A stretch of 64,000 bases of DNA from Stutzerimonas stutzeri (GTDB lineage Bacteria > Pseudomonadota > Gammaproteobacteria > Pseudomonadales > Pseudomonadaceae), in contig NZ_PPXG01000001.1 in the NCBI RefSeq assembly GCF_002909485.1, forward strand, positions 310,001 to 374,000, in the 5' to 3' direction. Every line of letters starts with the position of its first letter. Position 1 is the stretch's first letter. This document shows, in pieces, positions 8,876 through 18,390 of the stretch. Made by a program: the position numbers and the translations under genes. Under the pieces are notes generated by a model. That model did not search any database. It was not told the DNA's origin and worked only from the letters and a program-made list of their open reading frames with translations.

Positions 8876-8893
8876 CTGTCACAGAACCGCCAT
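8876..8893 (+). promoter_or_regulatory. Pho-box-like site upstream of TonB-dependent receptor
   Basis: Two 7-base half-sites separated by 4 bases match the PhoB consensus CTGTCAT-N4-CTGTCAT at 11 of 14 positions: CTGTCAC (8876-8882) and CCGCCAT (8887-8893). The site is 66 bases upstream of the receptor start, a reasonable place for an activator of this operon. Alone it is only suggestive. It gains weight from the much better PhoB-type array in front of the exbB-like gene of the same cluster and from the phytase and PhoX genes. Confidence 0.45.
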
Positions 8894-8959
8894 ATCCCCC
8901 ACCTACCGTCCGCTGCAGTTCCGGGATGGACCCGGTAAACACCGTTCGGGGGATTGTTC

Positions 8960-11440
8960 ATGAGCACATACCGCAGCGGCATCCGCCATGCAGGATTCCG
9001 CATCAGCCTGCTGGCTCTGGCCGTCAGCGCCGGTTCGGCCTGGGCCGAGGAGCCGCTTGTCATCGAGCACGTCGAAGTCGTCGGCCAGGCCGTCAGCATC
9101 GATAAAGCACTGAAGGACCAGCGCCGTTCCGACAGCGTGAAGAGCGTCGTACATGCCGATGGCATCGGCCAACTGCCGGACGACAACGCCGCCGAGGCCC
9201 TGCAGCGCATTCCTGGCCTGTCCGTCGAGCGCGACCAGGGTGAAGGGCGCTTCGTAAGCGTGCGCGGCATCGCGCCGGATCTGAACAGCGTCACCATCAA
9301 CGGCACCCTGGTGCCCTCACCGGAAAGCGGTCGTCGCGCGGTAGCGCTGGACGTGCTGCCCTCGGAACTGGTGCAGTCGCTGTCGGTGGTCAAGACGCTG
9401 ACTCCGGACATGGATGCCAACTCCCTCGGCGGCACAATCGAAGTGGAGAGCTTGTCCGCCTTCGATCACGATGGGCTGTTCTACAGCATCAGCGGCGAGG
9501 GCAGTTACGACGATAACGTCGACAAGACCAGCCCGAAATTCTCTGGTGCGATCAGCAATCGCTTCAGCCTGGGCGATGGCATCGACAACTTCGGCGTTGC
9601 CGCGGCGGTTAGTTGGCAAGAGCGCGATTTCGGTTCGGAGAACGTTGAAACTGGCGGCAAGTGGGATTTCGAGGACGCGGCCCGGTTGGAGGAAGTCGAG
9701 CAGCGTGATTACGAAATCACTCGTGAACGCACCGGCTTTGGCTTGAACTTCGACTACAAGCCGGATGACGTCAGCAGCTACTACCTGCGCACGCTGTATA
9801 GCCGTTTCAAAGACACCGAAACCCGGAATGCCGCGGGCGTCGAGTTTGCAGATCCCCAGGCTCCCGGCGAGACCGGCGATGCCGAGGGCTGGCGCGAGCT
9901 GAAATCCCGCGAGGACACCCAGACCATCCAGTCCTACGTGTTCGGCGGCGAACGCATGATGGGTTTGTGGACGCTCAGCGGTCAGGCCGGTTACAGCCAG
10001 GCGCGCGAACGCAACCCAGGCGGTATTGCTGGTGCGACATTCGAAGGAGACTTTGCGGACGTCGGCTATTCCAGCAGCCGCAAGCCGCGTCTGACAGCGG
10101 GCTCGGCATTCTACGATCCGAACGCGTTCGAACTGGACGAGGTGGAGTGGGAGAAGAGCGACACCCGCGACCGCGAAAAGAATATCCGCCTGGATCTGGC
10201 GCGCGAATACGACATCCAGGGGTACGCCGCACAAGCCAAGTTCGGCGGCAAGGTCAGCCGACGCCACAAGGACAACGACAGCGAGGTCTGGGTTTACGAC
10301 GACTTCGACGACCTGACCTTGGCTGATTTCCAGAGTGGCAAGGTCGATTACGCCCTCGGCCGCTTTGGCCCGGGGATCAGTGCTTCGGCTATCAAGGGTG
10401 CCATCGCCGGTCTGGATTCCAGTCAGTTCTACGACGAGGAGGAGTCACGCATCAACGACTTCGACATGCACGAGGACATCAACGCTGGCTACCTGATGAA
10501 CACCGTGGACATCGACCGCTGGCGCTTCATTGCCGGCCTGCGCTACGAAGGCACCCGCTTTCGTGCCAAAGGCACCGGCATGCGCGATGACCAGTTCGAG
10601 TCGATTTCCAGTAGCAACAGCTATCACCACTGGCTGCCAGGCCTGCACGCACGTTATCAGCTGACGCCCGACACCATGATTCGTGCTGCCTGGACCAACA
10701 GCGTAGTCCGGCCGACCTTTGGCCAGCTTGCGCCTGGCTTCGTTATCGACGGCGACGATGCCTCGTTTGGCAACCCTGATCTCAAGCCGCTGGAGTCGGT
10801 GAACTACGACCTGGGCATCGAGCATTACATGGGGCGCGCCGGCGTGGTGTCGGCCTACCTGTTCTACAAGGACATCGACAACTTCATCTACAACACCGAC
10901 CTCGCCGGCACCGGCGAGTGGGGCGCGTTCGATGAAGCCCTGAGCTTCCAGAATGGCAGCAGCGCCAAGCTCTACGGCCTGGAGCTGGCCTACTCGCAGA
11001 AGCTCGACTGGCTGCCCGCACCGTGGAACGGTGTATTGCTGGGCGCCAATGCCACCTTCAGCCAGTCCGATGCGGACATCGAAGGGCAGGGCATGAAGCG
11101 CAGCATCGACCTGCCGAATCACTCCGACACGGTCGCCAACCTGATGCTCGGCTGGGAGAACGATCGCCTCAACGTGCGCCTGGCTGCCAACTACAAGTCC
11201 GATTACCTGTACGAAGTGGCCGGCATCGACGACAAGGCCCACGACCTGTACGTCGACGACCAGCTGTTCATCGACTTCAAGGCCGGCTACTTCCTCACGC
11301 CGAGCCTGCAGCTGACCTTCGAGGCGCTGAACCTGACGGACGAGTCCTACTACGTCTACACCGGGCGCCACGCCTTCAACGCTCAGTACGAAGAATACGG
11401 CCCGACCTACAAGCTCGGCCTGACCCTGACCCACTTCTGA
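8960..11440 (+). CDS. TonB-dependent outer-membrane receptor (phytase-linked)
   Basis: This is a TonB-dependent receptor of 826 residues. Residues 1-29 are a Sec signal peptide ending SAWA. The plug domain follows (LPDDNAAEALQRIPGLSVER, VSVRGIAPDLNSVTING), with the wording typical of the Xanthomonas/Caulobacter receptor subfamily. The rest is a beta-barrel ending in phenylalanine (LGLTLTHF), as outer-membrane barrels do. The ATG at 8960 is preferred to a TTG two codons earlier because GGGGGA sits 6 bases upstream of it. The next gene is a phytase, so I infer import of phytate or a phosphate-containing breakdown product. Ligand assignment is by context only. Confidence 0.93.
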   Translation: MSTYRSGIRHAGFRISLLALAVSAGSAWAEEPLVIEHVEVVGQAVSIDKALKDQRRSDSVKSVVHADGIGQLPDDNAAEALQRIPGLSVERDQGEGRFVSVRGIAPDLNSVTINGTLVPSPESGRRAVALDVLPSELVQSLSVVKTLTPDMDANSLGGTIEVESLSAFDHDGLFYSISGEGSYDDNVDKTSPKFSGAISNRFSLGDGIDNFGVAAAVSWQERDFGSENVETGGKWDFEDAARLEEVEQRDYEITRERTGFGLNFDYKPDDVSSYYLRTLYSRFKDTETRNAAGVEFADPQAPGETGDAEGWRELKSREDTQTIQSYVFGGERMMGLWTLSGQAGYSQARERNPGGIAGATFEGDFADVGYSSSRKPRLTAGSAFYDPNAFELDEVEWEKSDTRDREKNIRLDLAREYDIQGYAAQAKFGGKVSRRHKDNDSEVWVYDDFDDLTLADFQSGKVDYALGRFGPGISASAIKGAIAGLDSSQFYDEEESRINDFDMHEDINAGYLMNTVDIDRWRFIAGLRYEGTRFRAKGTGMRDDQFESISSSNSYHHWLPGLHARYQLTPDTMIRAAWTNSVVRPTFGQLAPGFVIDGDDASFGNPDLKPLESVNYDLGIEHYMGRAGVVSAYLFYKDIDNFIYNTDLAGTGEWGAFDEALSFQNGSSAKLYGLELAYSQKLDWLPAPWNGVLLGANATFSQSDADIEGQGMKRSIDLPNHSDTVANLMLGWENDRLNVRLAANYKSDYLYEVAGIDDKAHDLYVDDQLFIDFKAGYFLTPSLQLTFEALNLTDESYYVYTGRHAFNAQYEEYGPTYKLGLTLTHF

Positions 11441-11452
11441 CCTTATGCCGCC

Positions 11453-11488
11453 CCGGTGCCCGCCGTCCCCCTTTCGGCCGGGCATCGG
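11453..11488 (+). repeat. Hairpin between receptor and phytase genes
   Basis: A 10-bp stem (11453-11462 with 11479-11488, one G-T pair) and a 16-base loop fill much of the 74-base gap between the receptor stop and the phytase start. No T-run follows, so it does not look like an intrinsic terminator. It could stabilise or process the receptor message and set different expression of the two genes. Confidence 0.4.
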
Positions 11489-11514
11489 CACGCGGCAGCC
11501 TGAATGGAAACACC

Positions 11515-13428
11515 ATGTACGCATTATCCAAAACCGCGCTGCTCGGCCTGTGCATCGCCCTGGCGGCTTGCCAGTCCGTAAAGCAAGACGAACCCTTCAA
11601 CGCGGTGCAGTTGAGCTTTATCGAGCCCGTGCAGGATGGCCTCGAGTACGCCCAACTGATGAGTAACTCCCCCTGGTCCAGCGCCGAGCGCATCCAGCTT
11701 GATGCCAAGGGGCTGCACTTGGTGGACGCCAGCGGCCGCACCCTTGCTGAATATGCCGGGCGCTTCGAAGGGCTCGACCATCGCGCCGACCAGCAAGGGC
11801 TGCTGCTGGCTACCGTCGAGCGCAAGCGTCAGCAGGCGATGTTGATCGGCCTGGATGCCAAGCGCGCCTGGAGTCAGCCGCTCTATCTGCCGCGTACGGC
11901 CTTCGCCATCGAAGGGCTGTGCCTGTATCGCGACAGTGCCCGCAACGATTTCGTTTTCCTGGTTGGTGAGGAGGGTGTCGGCGAGCAATGGCTGGTGGCT
12001 AGCCAAGGCCGCCTGCTTGGCGAGGCGCGCCGGGTGCGCGGTCTAAGCTTGCCGCCGGAAAGCGCTTTCTGCCAGACCGACGACGCGACGGCACAGCTCT
12101 ACGTCAACGAGGAAAACGTCGGCTTGTGGCGGTATCCGGCTGATGCCGAGGCGCCGTTGCAGCGTGAGCCTGTGGATCTGCGCCAGCCCTTTGGCCATCT
12201 GGCTGAAGCTGCGGCCGGTATGGCGTTGGTGCCAGGCGGGCTGCTGGCACTCGACCCTGAAGCGCCGGCGTTGCACCTGTACCGCCAGACCCAGGACGGC
12301 TGGAAAGCCGACGGTGTCGTTGCTCTTGAGGATTTCGATGAGCCAGAGCAGATCAGCGCTCGCCGCTCTCAGAATGGCATCGAGCTATTGTTGGCGGACG
12401 AGCGCGGCCTGCATCGCGCTCGCCTGGCCTGGCAGCCGCAAGCGCTAGCGCAAACTGCGCCGATCATCAGCTTGCCGGCAGCAGCCGAGACCGACGCCGT
12501 GCCTAGCCTGGGCGATGCGGCGGATGATCCGGCCATCTGGGTCCACCCGCGCAATCCGGCACAGAGCCGCGTGCTTGGCACCGACAAAAAGGGCGGTCTG
12601 CTGGTGTACGACCTGAATGGGCATGAGGTTCAGGACCTGCGGGTCGGTCGGTTGAACAACGTCGATGTGCGCAGTGATTTCCGCTTGGGCGCTAAACAGG
12701 TCGATCTGGCAGTGGCGAGCAATCGGGATCGCAACAGCCTGCATCTGTTCGCCATTGATCGCGTTAGCGGCATGTTGGCCGACATCGGCCAGATCGCCAC
12801 ACCGCTGACCGATATCTACGGCCTGTGCATGTTCAAGGATCGCCAGGGCGGCATCCATGCTATCGCCAACGACAAGGATGGCACCTTCGTGCAGTACCGC
12901 CTCGACGGTTCGACCGGGCAGCCACGTGGCGAGTTGGTACGGCGCTTCAAGGTGGAGACCCAGCCGGAAGGATGTGTCGCGGACGACCGTAATGAGCGGC
13001 TCTTCGTCGGCGAAGAGGATGTCGCGGTATGGGTGTTGGACGCCCGAGCCGAGGCACCGACCGCGTTGGAAAAAGTGATCGGCGTAGGCGGGCCGGTGCA
13101 TGACGACATCGAAGGCCTGGCCCTTTACCAGGGCACGAGCGGCGATTACCTGGTCATTTCCAGCCAGGGCAACGACAGCTATGTGGTGCTCGATGCCCAG
13201 GCGCCCTATGCCGTACGCGGTGCTTTCCGCATCGGCCTGAATGCCGAGCGCGGTATCGACGGTGCATCCGAGACCGACGGTTTGGAAGTCACTTCAGCGA
13301 ACCTCGGCGGGATCTGGAGCCGCGGCATGCTGGTGGTGCAGGACGGCCGCAAGCGCATGCCCGAGGGGGCGCAAAACTACAAGTACCTGCCCTGGTCGGC
13401 GGTCGCCGATGCGCTCGGCCTGGACTGA
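11515..13428 (+). CDS. Two-domain beta-propeller phytase, lipoprotein
   Basis: This 637-residue protein releases phosphate from phytate. The C-terminal part, from about residue 320, is a full beta-propeller phytase domain: DDPAIWVHPRNPAQSRVLGT, TDKKGGLLVYDL, RLNNVDVR, QPEGCVADD, DDIEGLALY and SETDGLEV match the calcium- and phosphate-binding segments of the BPP family. The first 300 residues look like a second, degenerate propeller. Such dual-domain phytases are known, and their N-terminal part helps hydrolysis. The N-terminus is a lipoprotein signal with lipobox LAAC (Cys19), so the enzyme should be anchored to a membrane, probably the outer one. The start at ATG 11515 gives this signal. It follows the receptor gene after 74 bases. 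Confidence 0.93.
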   Translation: MYALSKTALLGLCIALAACQSVKQDEPFNAVQLSFIEPVQDGLEYAQLMSNSPWSSAERIQLDAKGLHLVDASGRTLAEYAGRFEGLDHRADQQGLLLATVERKRQQAMLIGLDAKRAWSQPLYLPRTAFAIEGLCLYRDSARNDFVFLVGEEGVGEQWLVASQGRLLGEARRVRGLSLPPESAFCQTDDATAQLYVNEENVGLWRYPADAEAPLQREPVDLRQPFGHLAEAAAGMALVPGGLLALDPEAPALHLYRQTQDGWKADGVVALEDFDEPEQISARRSQNGIELLLADERGLHRARLAWQPQALAQTAPIISLPAAAETDAVPSLGDAADDPAIWVHPRNPAQSRVLGTDKKGGLLVYDLNGHEVQDLRVGRLNNVDVRSDFRLGAKQVDLAVASNRDRNSLHLFAIDRVSGMLADIGQIATPLTDIYGLCMFKDRQGGIHAIANDKDGTFVQYRLDGSTGQPRGELVRRFKVETQPEGCVADDRNERLFVGEEDVAVWVLDARAEAPTALEKVIGVGGPVHDDIEGLALYQGTSGDYLVISSQGNDSYVVLDAQAPYAVRGAFRIGLNAERGIDGASETDGLEVTSANLGGIWSRGMLVVQDGRKRMPEGAQNYKYLPWSAVADALGLD

Positions 13429-13457
13429 ATGTCATCGTCCTGTAACTGACCTGTCAT
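13429..13457 (+). promoter_or_regulatory. Triple Pho-box array upstream of exbB-like gene
   Basis: Three 7-base half-sites occur at an exact 11-base period: ATGTCAT (13429-13435), CTGTAAC (13440-13446) and CTGTCAT (13451-13457). PhoB dimers bind 11-bp direct repeats of CTGTCAT-N4, and the last two halves match at 12 of 14 positions. The array starts on the phytase stop codon's last base and ends 40 bases before the exbB-like ATG. I infer an internal phosphate-starvation promoter that drives the motor genes and probably phoX independently of the receptor promoter. Confidence 0.75.
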
Positions 13458-13497
13458 CCAATAGCAGCTGCCCACTCGGGGCAGGAGGAAACGATTT

Positions 13498-14211
13498 ATG
13501 CAAACGACTCTTGAGCACATGTCCGTCTGGGGCCTGATCAGTGAAGCCAGCCTGGTGGTTCAGGCGGTGATGGTCATTCTGGTGCTGGCTTCGGTGTCCA
13601 GCTGGTATCTGATCATTCGCCGCAGTGTTGCGTTGCGCAGCGCCGAGCGCTTGCAGCGTGGTTTCCAGCAGCGCTTCCGTCAGGGTGGCGATCTTGCCCA
13701 GCTTTACCGCGAAGGCCAGGAAAAACCGTTGCCGGAAGAGGCCGCGTTGCAACGCATTTTCCTTGCCGGCTATGCGGAATTCGCCCAGTTGCAGCGCCAG
13801 CCAGGCATCGCGGCGGATGCGGTGGCGCAAGGTGTCGAGCGCAGCCTGTACGTGGCCATCGCCGAGCAGGAAGAGCGTCTGGAGAAGGGCCTGCAGTTTC
13901 TCGCTACGGTAGGCTCGGTCAGCCCTTACATCGGCCTGTTCGGCACCGTTTGGGGGATCATGAACTCCTTCCTCGGGCTGTCGCAGGTGCAGCAGGCGAC
14001 GCTTTCCACGGTTGCTCCAGGTATCGCTGAAGCGCTGATCGCCACGGCCATCGGTCTGTTCGCGGCGATTCCCGCGGTGATGGCCTACAACCGCTTCGCC
14101 GCGCGCGGGCAGACGCTGACCGGACGTTACTACGCCTTCGGTAACGAGCTGCAGGCGCGACTGCATCGTCGGCTGCACGCCGGTTCGCCCAGCGTTGCCG
14201 CAGCCGCCTGA
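13498..14211 (+). CDS. TolQ/ExbB-family proton channel protein
   Basis: This 237-residue MotA/TolQ/ExbB family inner-membrane protein, with three expected transmembrane segments, uses the proton gradient to energise an outer-membrane process. The conserved region TVGSVSPYIGLFGTVWGIMN, then TVAPGIAEALIATAIGLFAAIP, is closer in wording to TolQ than to typical ExbB. Gene order nevertheless favours a TonB role: there is no tolB or pal, and a TonB-domain protein and PhoX follow. The start is ATG 13498 with GGAGG at 13482-13486, in a long purine-rich ribosome-binding site. A Pho-box array lies immediately upstream. The gene is followed by its ExbD/TolR partner after 11 bases. Confidence 0.93.
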   Translation: MQTTLEHMSVWGLISEASLVVQAVMVILVLASVSSWYLIIRRSVALRSAERLQRGFQQRFRQGGDLAQLYREGQEKPLPEEAALQRIFLAGYAEFAQLQRQPGIAADAVAQGVERSLYVAIAEQEERLEKGLQFLATVGSVSPYIGLFGTVWGIMNSFLGLSQVQQATLSTVAPGIAEALIATAIGLFAAIPAVMAYNRFAARGQTLTGRYYAFGNELQARLHRRLHAGSPSVAAAA

Positions 14212-14222
14212 GGAGGTTTGTC

Positions 14223-14683
<461 letters not shown>

Positions 14684-14687
<4 letters not shown>

Positions 14688-15490
14688 TGAGCACGTTCAG
14701 CCCGTCTGCAGCGCAGGGCTACGAACCTCATCATCAGCGGCAATGGGTTGGGTCAGCCGGGGCGGCGCTGCTGACGGTCGGGCTGCACGCCGGGTTGTTC
14801 ACGTTGTTGCTCACAGGCTGGACACCGGCGCTGGAGATGCCTCGCGCTACGCAGGTAATGCATACCGAGCTGATCAGCCAGCCACCGCCTGCAGTGCCTG
14901 AGGCGCTGGCAGAACCGCCTGTCGAGCCGGTGGTGGAACCGCCGCCAGTCGAACCGCAGGATACCGCGGCTGAGCAGTTGCGGCTGGAACAGGCTGAACT
15001 GGCGTTCAAGCGTGCCGAGCAGGAGCGTGAGGCCGAACAGCAAAAGTTGCAGCGCGAACGCCTCGAGCGGCGTCGTGAAGAGCAGCGCCAGGAGCAAGCC
15101 CGCGAGCAGGAGCGACTGGCCGAGCAGGCACGGGTGGAAGAAGCCCGGCGCCAGGTGCAAGCGACGCAACGTGCCGAGGCTGCTGAACGCGCGCGTCAGG
15201 CTGCGGCGGCCGAAGCGGCTAGTCGTCAGTACCTGCCGATTGCCAAGAAGCCCCCGGTATACCCGCAACGGGCGCTGGACTCCGGCCTGCAGGGCTCGTG
15301 CACGGTGAGCTACACGGTGGATGCCCAGGGTCGCGCGCGCTCGCCCAAGGTGGTCGGCGACTGCCACCCGCTGTTCATTCGTCCATCGCTTACGGCTGCC
15401 GAGAGCTTCCGTTACCAGCCGCGCATCGTCGATGTTCGGGCCGTGCCCGTACCGGATGTACGGAACACCTTTCACTACCGCATCGAATGA
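14684..15490 (+). CDS. TonB-family protein with TolA-like helical domain
   Basis: This 268-residue periplasm-spanning energy transducer has an unusual middle. A transmembrane helix at about residues 24-45 anchors it. A proline-rich stretch follows (PPPAVPEALAEPPVEPVVEP, about 67-90), as in TonB. Residues about 95-185 are then a highly charged E/Q/R/A-rich helix resembling the TolA stalk. The C-terminal 80 residues are a TonB_C domain (KPPVYPQRALDSGLQGSCTV). It is therefore a TolA/TonB hybrid. It overlaps the exbD-like gene by 4 bases. Being encoded with a receptor, phytase and PhoX, it probably energises the receptor at 8960-11440. Confidence 0.88.
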
Positions 15491-15520
15491 TGCGAGTTGC
15501 AGACCAAGGATTCATTTTCG

Positions 15521-17482
15521 ATGAAACAGGGTTTCACTGAATTCCACTCCAGCGTTGCTGCTCATGACGATCAGCCGGTCAATCCGAGCGGCAACGCATC
15601 GCTGGCGCAGACTATCGATCAACGCCGCCGTGGCTTGCTAAAGGGCGGCCTCGGCCTGGCTGGCATCGCTTTTCTCGGTGGAGGCATGGCAGGGGCACGA
15701 GCCGCAGCCCGACAAGATTCGCTGCTCGGCTTCGAAGGTATTCCCGCCCAGCTCGACCTAAATTTCGACCGTGTCGAGGTGGCGCCCGGCTATAGCGCCC
15801 GGGTGTTCTTTTCCTGGGGCGATCCGGTGTTGGCTGATGCGCCGCAGTGGCAGCCGGACGCCAGTGACGACTGGCAGGCCCAACTCAAGCAGGCCGGTGA
15901 CAACCATGACGGCATGCATTTCTTTGCCTTTCCCGATGCGCCAGACAGCCGCGGACTGCTGGCCATCAACCACGAGTACGTCAATCCGACGCTGCATCCC
16001 GAGGGCATCAGCGTGGTCGACGGCCGGCGCCCGCTGGAGCAGGTGCGCAAGGAGCAGGCGGCCCATGGCCTGAGCGTCATCGAAGTGCGCAAGGATGCGC
16101 AGGGTAAATGGCAGCGGGTGATGGATTCGCCGTACAACCGCCGCATCTCCGGCCTTACACCAATGGCGGTTGCCGGGCCGCTGGCCGGCCACGCAGCGAT
16201 GAAAACCAAGGACGACCCGGAAGGAATGACGGTGCTGGGCACGCTGAACAACTGCTCCAGCGGGCTCACGCCCTGGGGCACCTATCTGGTCTGCGAGGAG
16301 AACTGGCACAACTACTTCGTCAACCACGACCCCCAGGACCTCGCCGCACGCGTCTCGCATAACCGCTACGGTATCGCCGGCAGCGGCATGAGCAAGCTCT
16401 ATGGCTGGGGCACGGTTGATCCGCGCTTCGATGCCACGCCGCAGGCGGATCAGCCCCATGGCGGCTTCGTCAACGAGCCGCACCGTTTCGGCTGGGTGGT
16501 GGAGGTCGATCCGTTCGATCCGCAGAGCACTCCGATCAAGCGCACCGCCTTCGGCCGTTATTGCCGCGAGTGCTCGGTGCTGTCGCTGGGCGAGGACGGG
16601 CGCATGGCGTTCTACTCAGGCGACGATACCAAGGGCGAGTACGTCTACAAGTTCGTCCCCAACGGCCGCTTCGTGGCCGGTGCGGATGCCGCCAACCGCC
16701 GCCTGCTGGATGAGGGCACGCTGTACGTCGCCCGGTTCGACGCCGACGGCAGCGGTGAGTGGCTGGCGCTGGTGCACGGCGAGCACGGCCTGACCGCGGA
16801 GAACGGCTTTCCCAGCCAGGCCGAGGTGCTGCTCAACGCCCGCGCCGCCGCCGACCGCGCCGGCGCGACGCCGATGGATCGGCCGGAGTGGGTGGCGGTG
16901 CATCCTGACAGCCGCGAGGTCTACGTCACGCTGACCAACAATGACGGGCGCGGCGCCAAGCAGCCGCTGGACAAGGCCAATCCGCGCCCGAACAACCTGC
17001 ACGGGCAGATTCTGCGCTGGAATGAAGAAGGCGGTGACCCGACGGCAACGCGCTTCCAGTGGGAAGTCTTTCTGCTTGCCGGTGAGCAACACGGGGCACG
17101 GGATGCCCAGGGTAATGCGGTTGCCGCCAATCTGATTGGCACCATCGATGGCGACCGCTTTTCCTCGCCGGATGGGCTGGCGTTCGACCGTGATGGACGG
17201 CTGTGGATCGAAACCGACTTCGACGATGATCAGCCGGCGATGCAGGCGATGGGCACCAATCAGCTGCTCTGTGCCGATCCGAAAACGCGCGAGGTGCGGC
17301 GTTTTCTGGTCGGACCACGAGGTTGCGAGATTACCGGCATCACCTGGAGCCCGGATTACCGCGCCATGTGGATCAACGTGCAGCACCCCGGGCTGAGCTT
17401 CCCGGCCAGCGACGGCCAGTCACGCCCACGTTCATCCACGATGCTGATCACCAAGAACGATGGTGGGGTGATCGGCAGCTGA
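15521..17482 (+). CDS. phoX: PhoX-family alkaline phosphatase, Tat-exported
   Basis: This 653-residue PhoX (DUF839) phosphatase is a calcium/iron-dependent enzyme that releases phosphate from phosphoesters in the periplasm or outside the cell. A twin-arginine signal is visible (R36-R-G-L-L-K followed by a hydrophobic glycine-rich stretch), so it is folded before export. Family segments include LLAINHEYVNPTLHPEG, GTLNNCSSGLTPWGTYLVCE, RCSV-like RECSVLSLGEDGRM and SPDGLAFDRDGRLWIETD. The start at ATG 15521 keeps the Tat signal close to the N-terminus; AAGGA lies at 15506-15510. It follows the tonB-like gene after 30 bases, and phosphate regulation through the upstream Pho box is likely. Confidence 0.93.
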   Translation: MKQGFTEFHSSVAAHDDQPVNPSGNASLAQTIDQRRRGLLKGGLGLAGIAFLGGGMAGARAAARQDSLLGFEGIPAQLDLNFDRVEVAPGYSARVFFSWGDPVLADAPQWQPDASDDWQAQLKQAGDNHDGMHFFAFPDAPDSRGLLAINHEYVNPTLHPEGISVVDGRRPLEQVRKEQAAHGLSVIEVRKDAQGKWQRVMDSPYNRRISGLTPMAVAGPLAGHAAMKTKDDPEGMTVLGTLNNCSSGLTPWGTYLVCEENWHNYFVNHDPQDLAARVSHNRYGIAGSGMSKLYGWGTVDPRFDATPQADQPHGGFVNEPHRFGWVVEVDPFDPQSTPIKRTAFGRYCRECSVLSLGEDGRMAFYSGDDTKGEYVYKFVPNGRFVAGADAANRRLLDEGTLYVARFDADGSGEWLALVHGEHGLTAENGFPSQAEVLLNARAAADRAGATPMDRPEWVAVHPDSREVYVTLTNNDGRGAKQPLDKANPRPNNLHGQILRWNEEGGDPTATRFQWEVFLLAGEQHGARDAQGNAVAANLIGTIDGDRFSSPDGLAFDRDGRLWIETDFDDDQPAMQAMGTNQLLCADPKTREVRRFLVGPRGCEITGITWSPDYRAMWINVQHPGLSFPASDGQSRPRSSTMLITKNDGGVIGS

Positions 17483-17683
17483 CGGTGGCGTCAGCGAATT
17501 GGGCCGAGGCAAAGCGACCTCTGCATCCTGGGCTAGCTCATGCACGACTTGCTGCGGAGCTTGCACATGCGCAGCATGATTCGCTGCGCTGGTTGGCACC
17601 CTGCGCTGTTACGGGCGCCTATGCCAGCCCACGGGTGCATGGTGAATCAAGGGCAGCGCCCGTTAGCTGGACATTGACCGGAA
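17483..17683. other. Intergenic region downstream of phoX
   Basis: This is a convergent intergenic stretch between phoX and pgpA. A small hairpin (GCTGACG at 17478-17484 paired with 17489-17495) overlaps the phoX stop codon but has no T-run, so it is at best a weak terminator. Nothing else is recognisable. Confidence 0.5.
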
Positions 17684-18175
17684 CTACGCTCGCTGCCGTA
17701 GCGCTAGAGTCCAGCGCAGGACGAGCCAGGCTAACAGCGCGGCGAGCACGTCATCCAATACGATTCCCAGGCCGCCACCAATGGTTTCGACGAATCCAAT
17801 GGGCGGAGGCTTGGTGATATCGAAGAGCCGGTAAAGTAGAAATCCAGCGCCTATCGTCCACCGCCGATGAGCCGTTGCCAGGCCAACGAAAACGAGCGGA
17901 AAGGCGAGGTACTCATCGGCGACGATCTGCGCAGCATCGCCGCCTCCAAGCCAGTGCGAGGCCCAGTGGCACAGCGGAACACCGACCAATAGCAGCGCGG
18001 TGATGATCAGCAGTTGTCTTGCTAAAGGCTGGCCCCAAAGCCACCACACTAACGGTATACCCAGCAGTGATCCCAAGGTTCCGGGCATCCAGGGCGATGA
18101 TCCCAACCCGAAACCGGTGGCAATCAATAAAACGACATGCTCCGTGATCAATTGTCGAACCTCTGTGATGACCAT
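17684..18175 (-). CDS. pgpA: Phosphatidylglycerophosphatase A
   Basis: PgpA dephosphorylates phosphatidylglycerol phosphate in the inner membrane to make phosphatidylglycerol. The 163-residue protein has the family's start GFGLGSSPWMPGTLGSLLG, the middle QIVADEYLAFP and the final VETIGGGLGIVLDDVLAALL, with several hydrophobic helices between. In most Pseudomonas genomes the main pgpA lies beside thiL and nusB, which are absent here, so this may be a second copy; that needs the rest of the genome. It stands alone between phoX and the antiporter gene, converging on phoX. Confidence 0.85.
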   Translation of the reverse strand: MVITEVRQLITEHVVLLIATGFGLGSSPWMPGTLGSLLGIPLVWWLWGQPLARQLLIITALLLVGVPLCHWASHWLGGGDAAQIVADEYLAFPLVFVGLATAHRRWTIGAGFLLYRLFDITKPPPIGFVETIGGGLGIVLDDVLAALLAWLVLRWTLALRQRA

Positions 18176-18390
18176 CTGGCGTAGCTCAAAAAATGCCTCG
18201 CAACGTGTGGCATGAAATCAATTCGACCGTTGGGTATCGAACATCGCACAAATTGAACGCCGCTTTCTCCTGCCGCTAGCAAATGCGGCCACGAGGCACG
18301 TTGGTGCCGGCGTGGCTCGCTGCGCTTACTACGATGCTGCGCCGGCTCACGAAACATCAAGGCGGCGCATTGATTAAATAAGGACCCACG

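Larger units (their letters stand above)
7973..8959. other. Gene-free intergenic region with structured repeat element
   Basis: This 987-base stretch separates the minus-strand GGDEF-like gene from the plus-strand TonB-dependent receptor. Short open frames inside it show no recognisable protein and coincide with palindromes. Bases 8203-8723 form the inverted-repeat element listed separately. Bases 7973-8202 contain T- and G-rich sequence without obvious sites apart from presumed promoter DNA of the upstream gene. Bases 8724-8959 hold the promoter region of the receptor, including a Pho-box-like sequence and a GGGGGA ribosome-binding site at 8948-8953. Confidence 0.7.
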
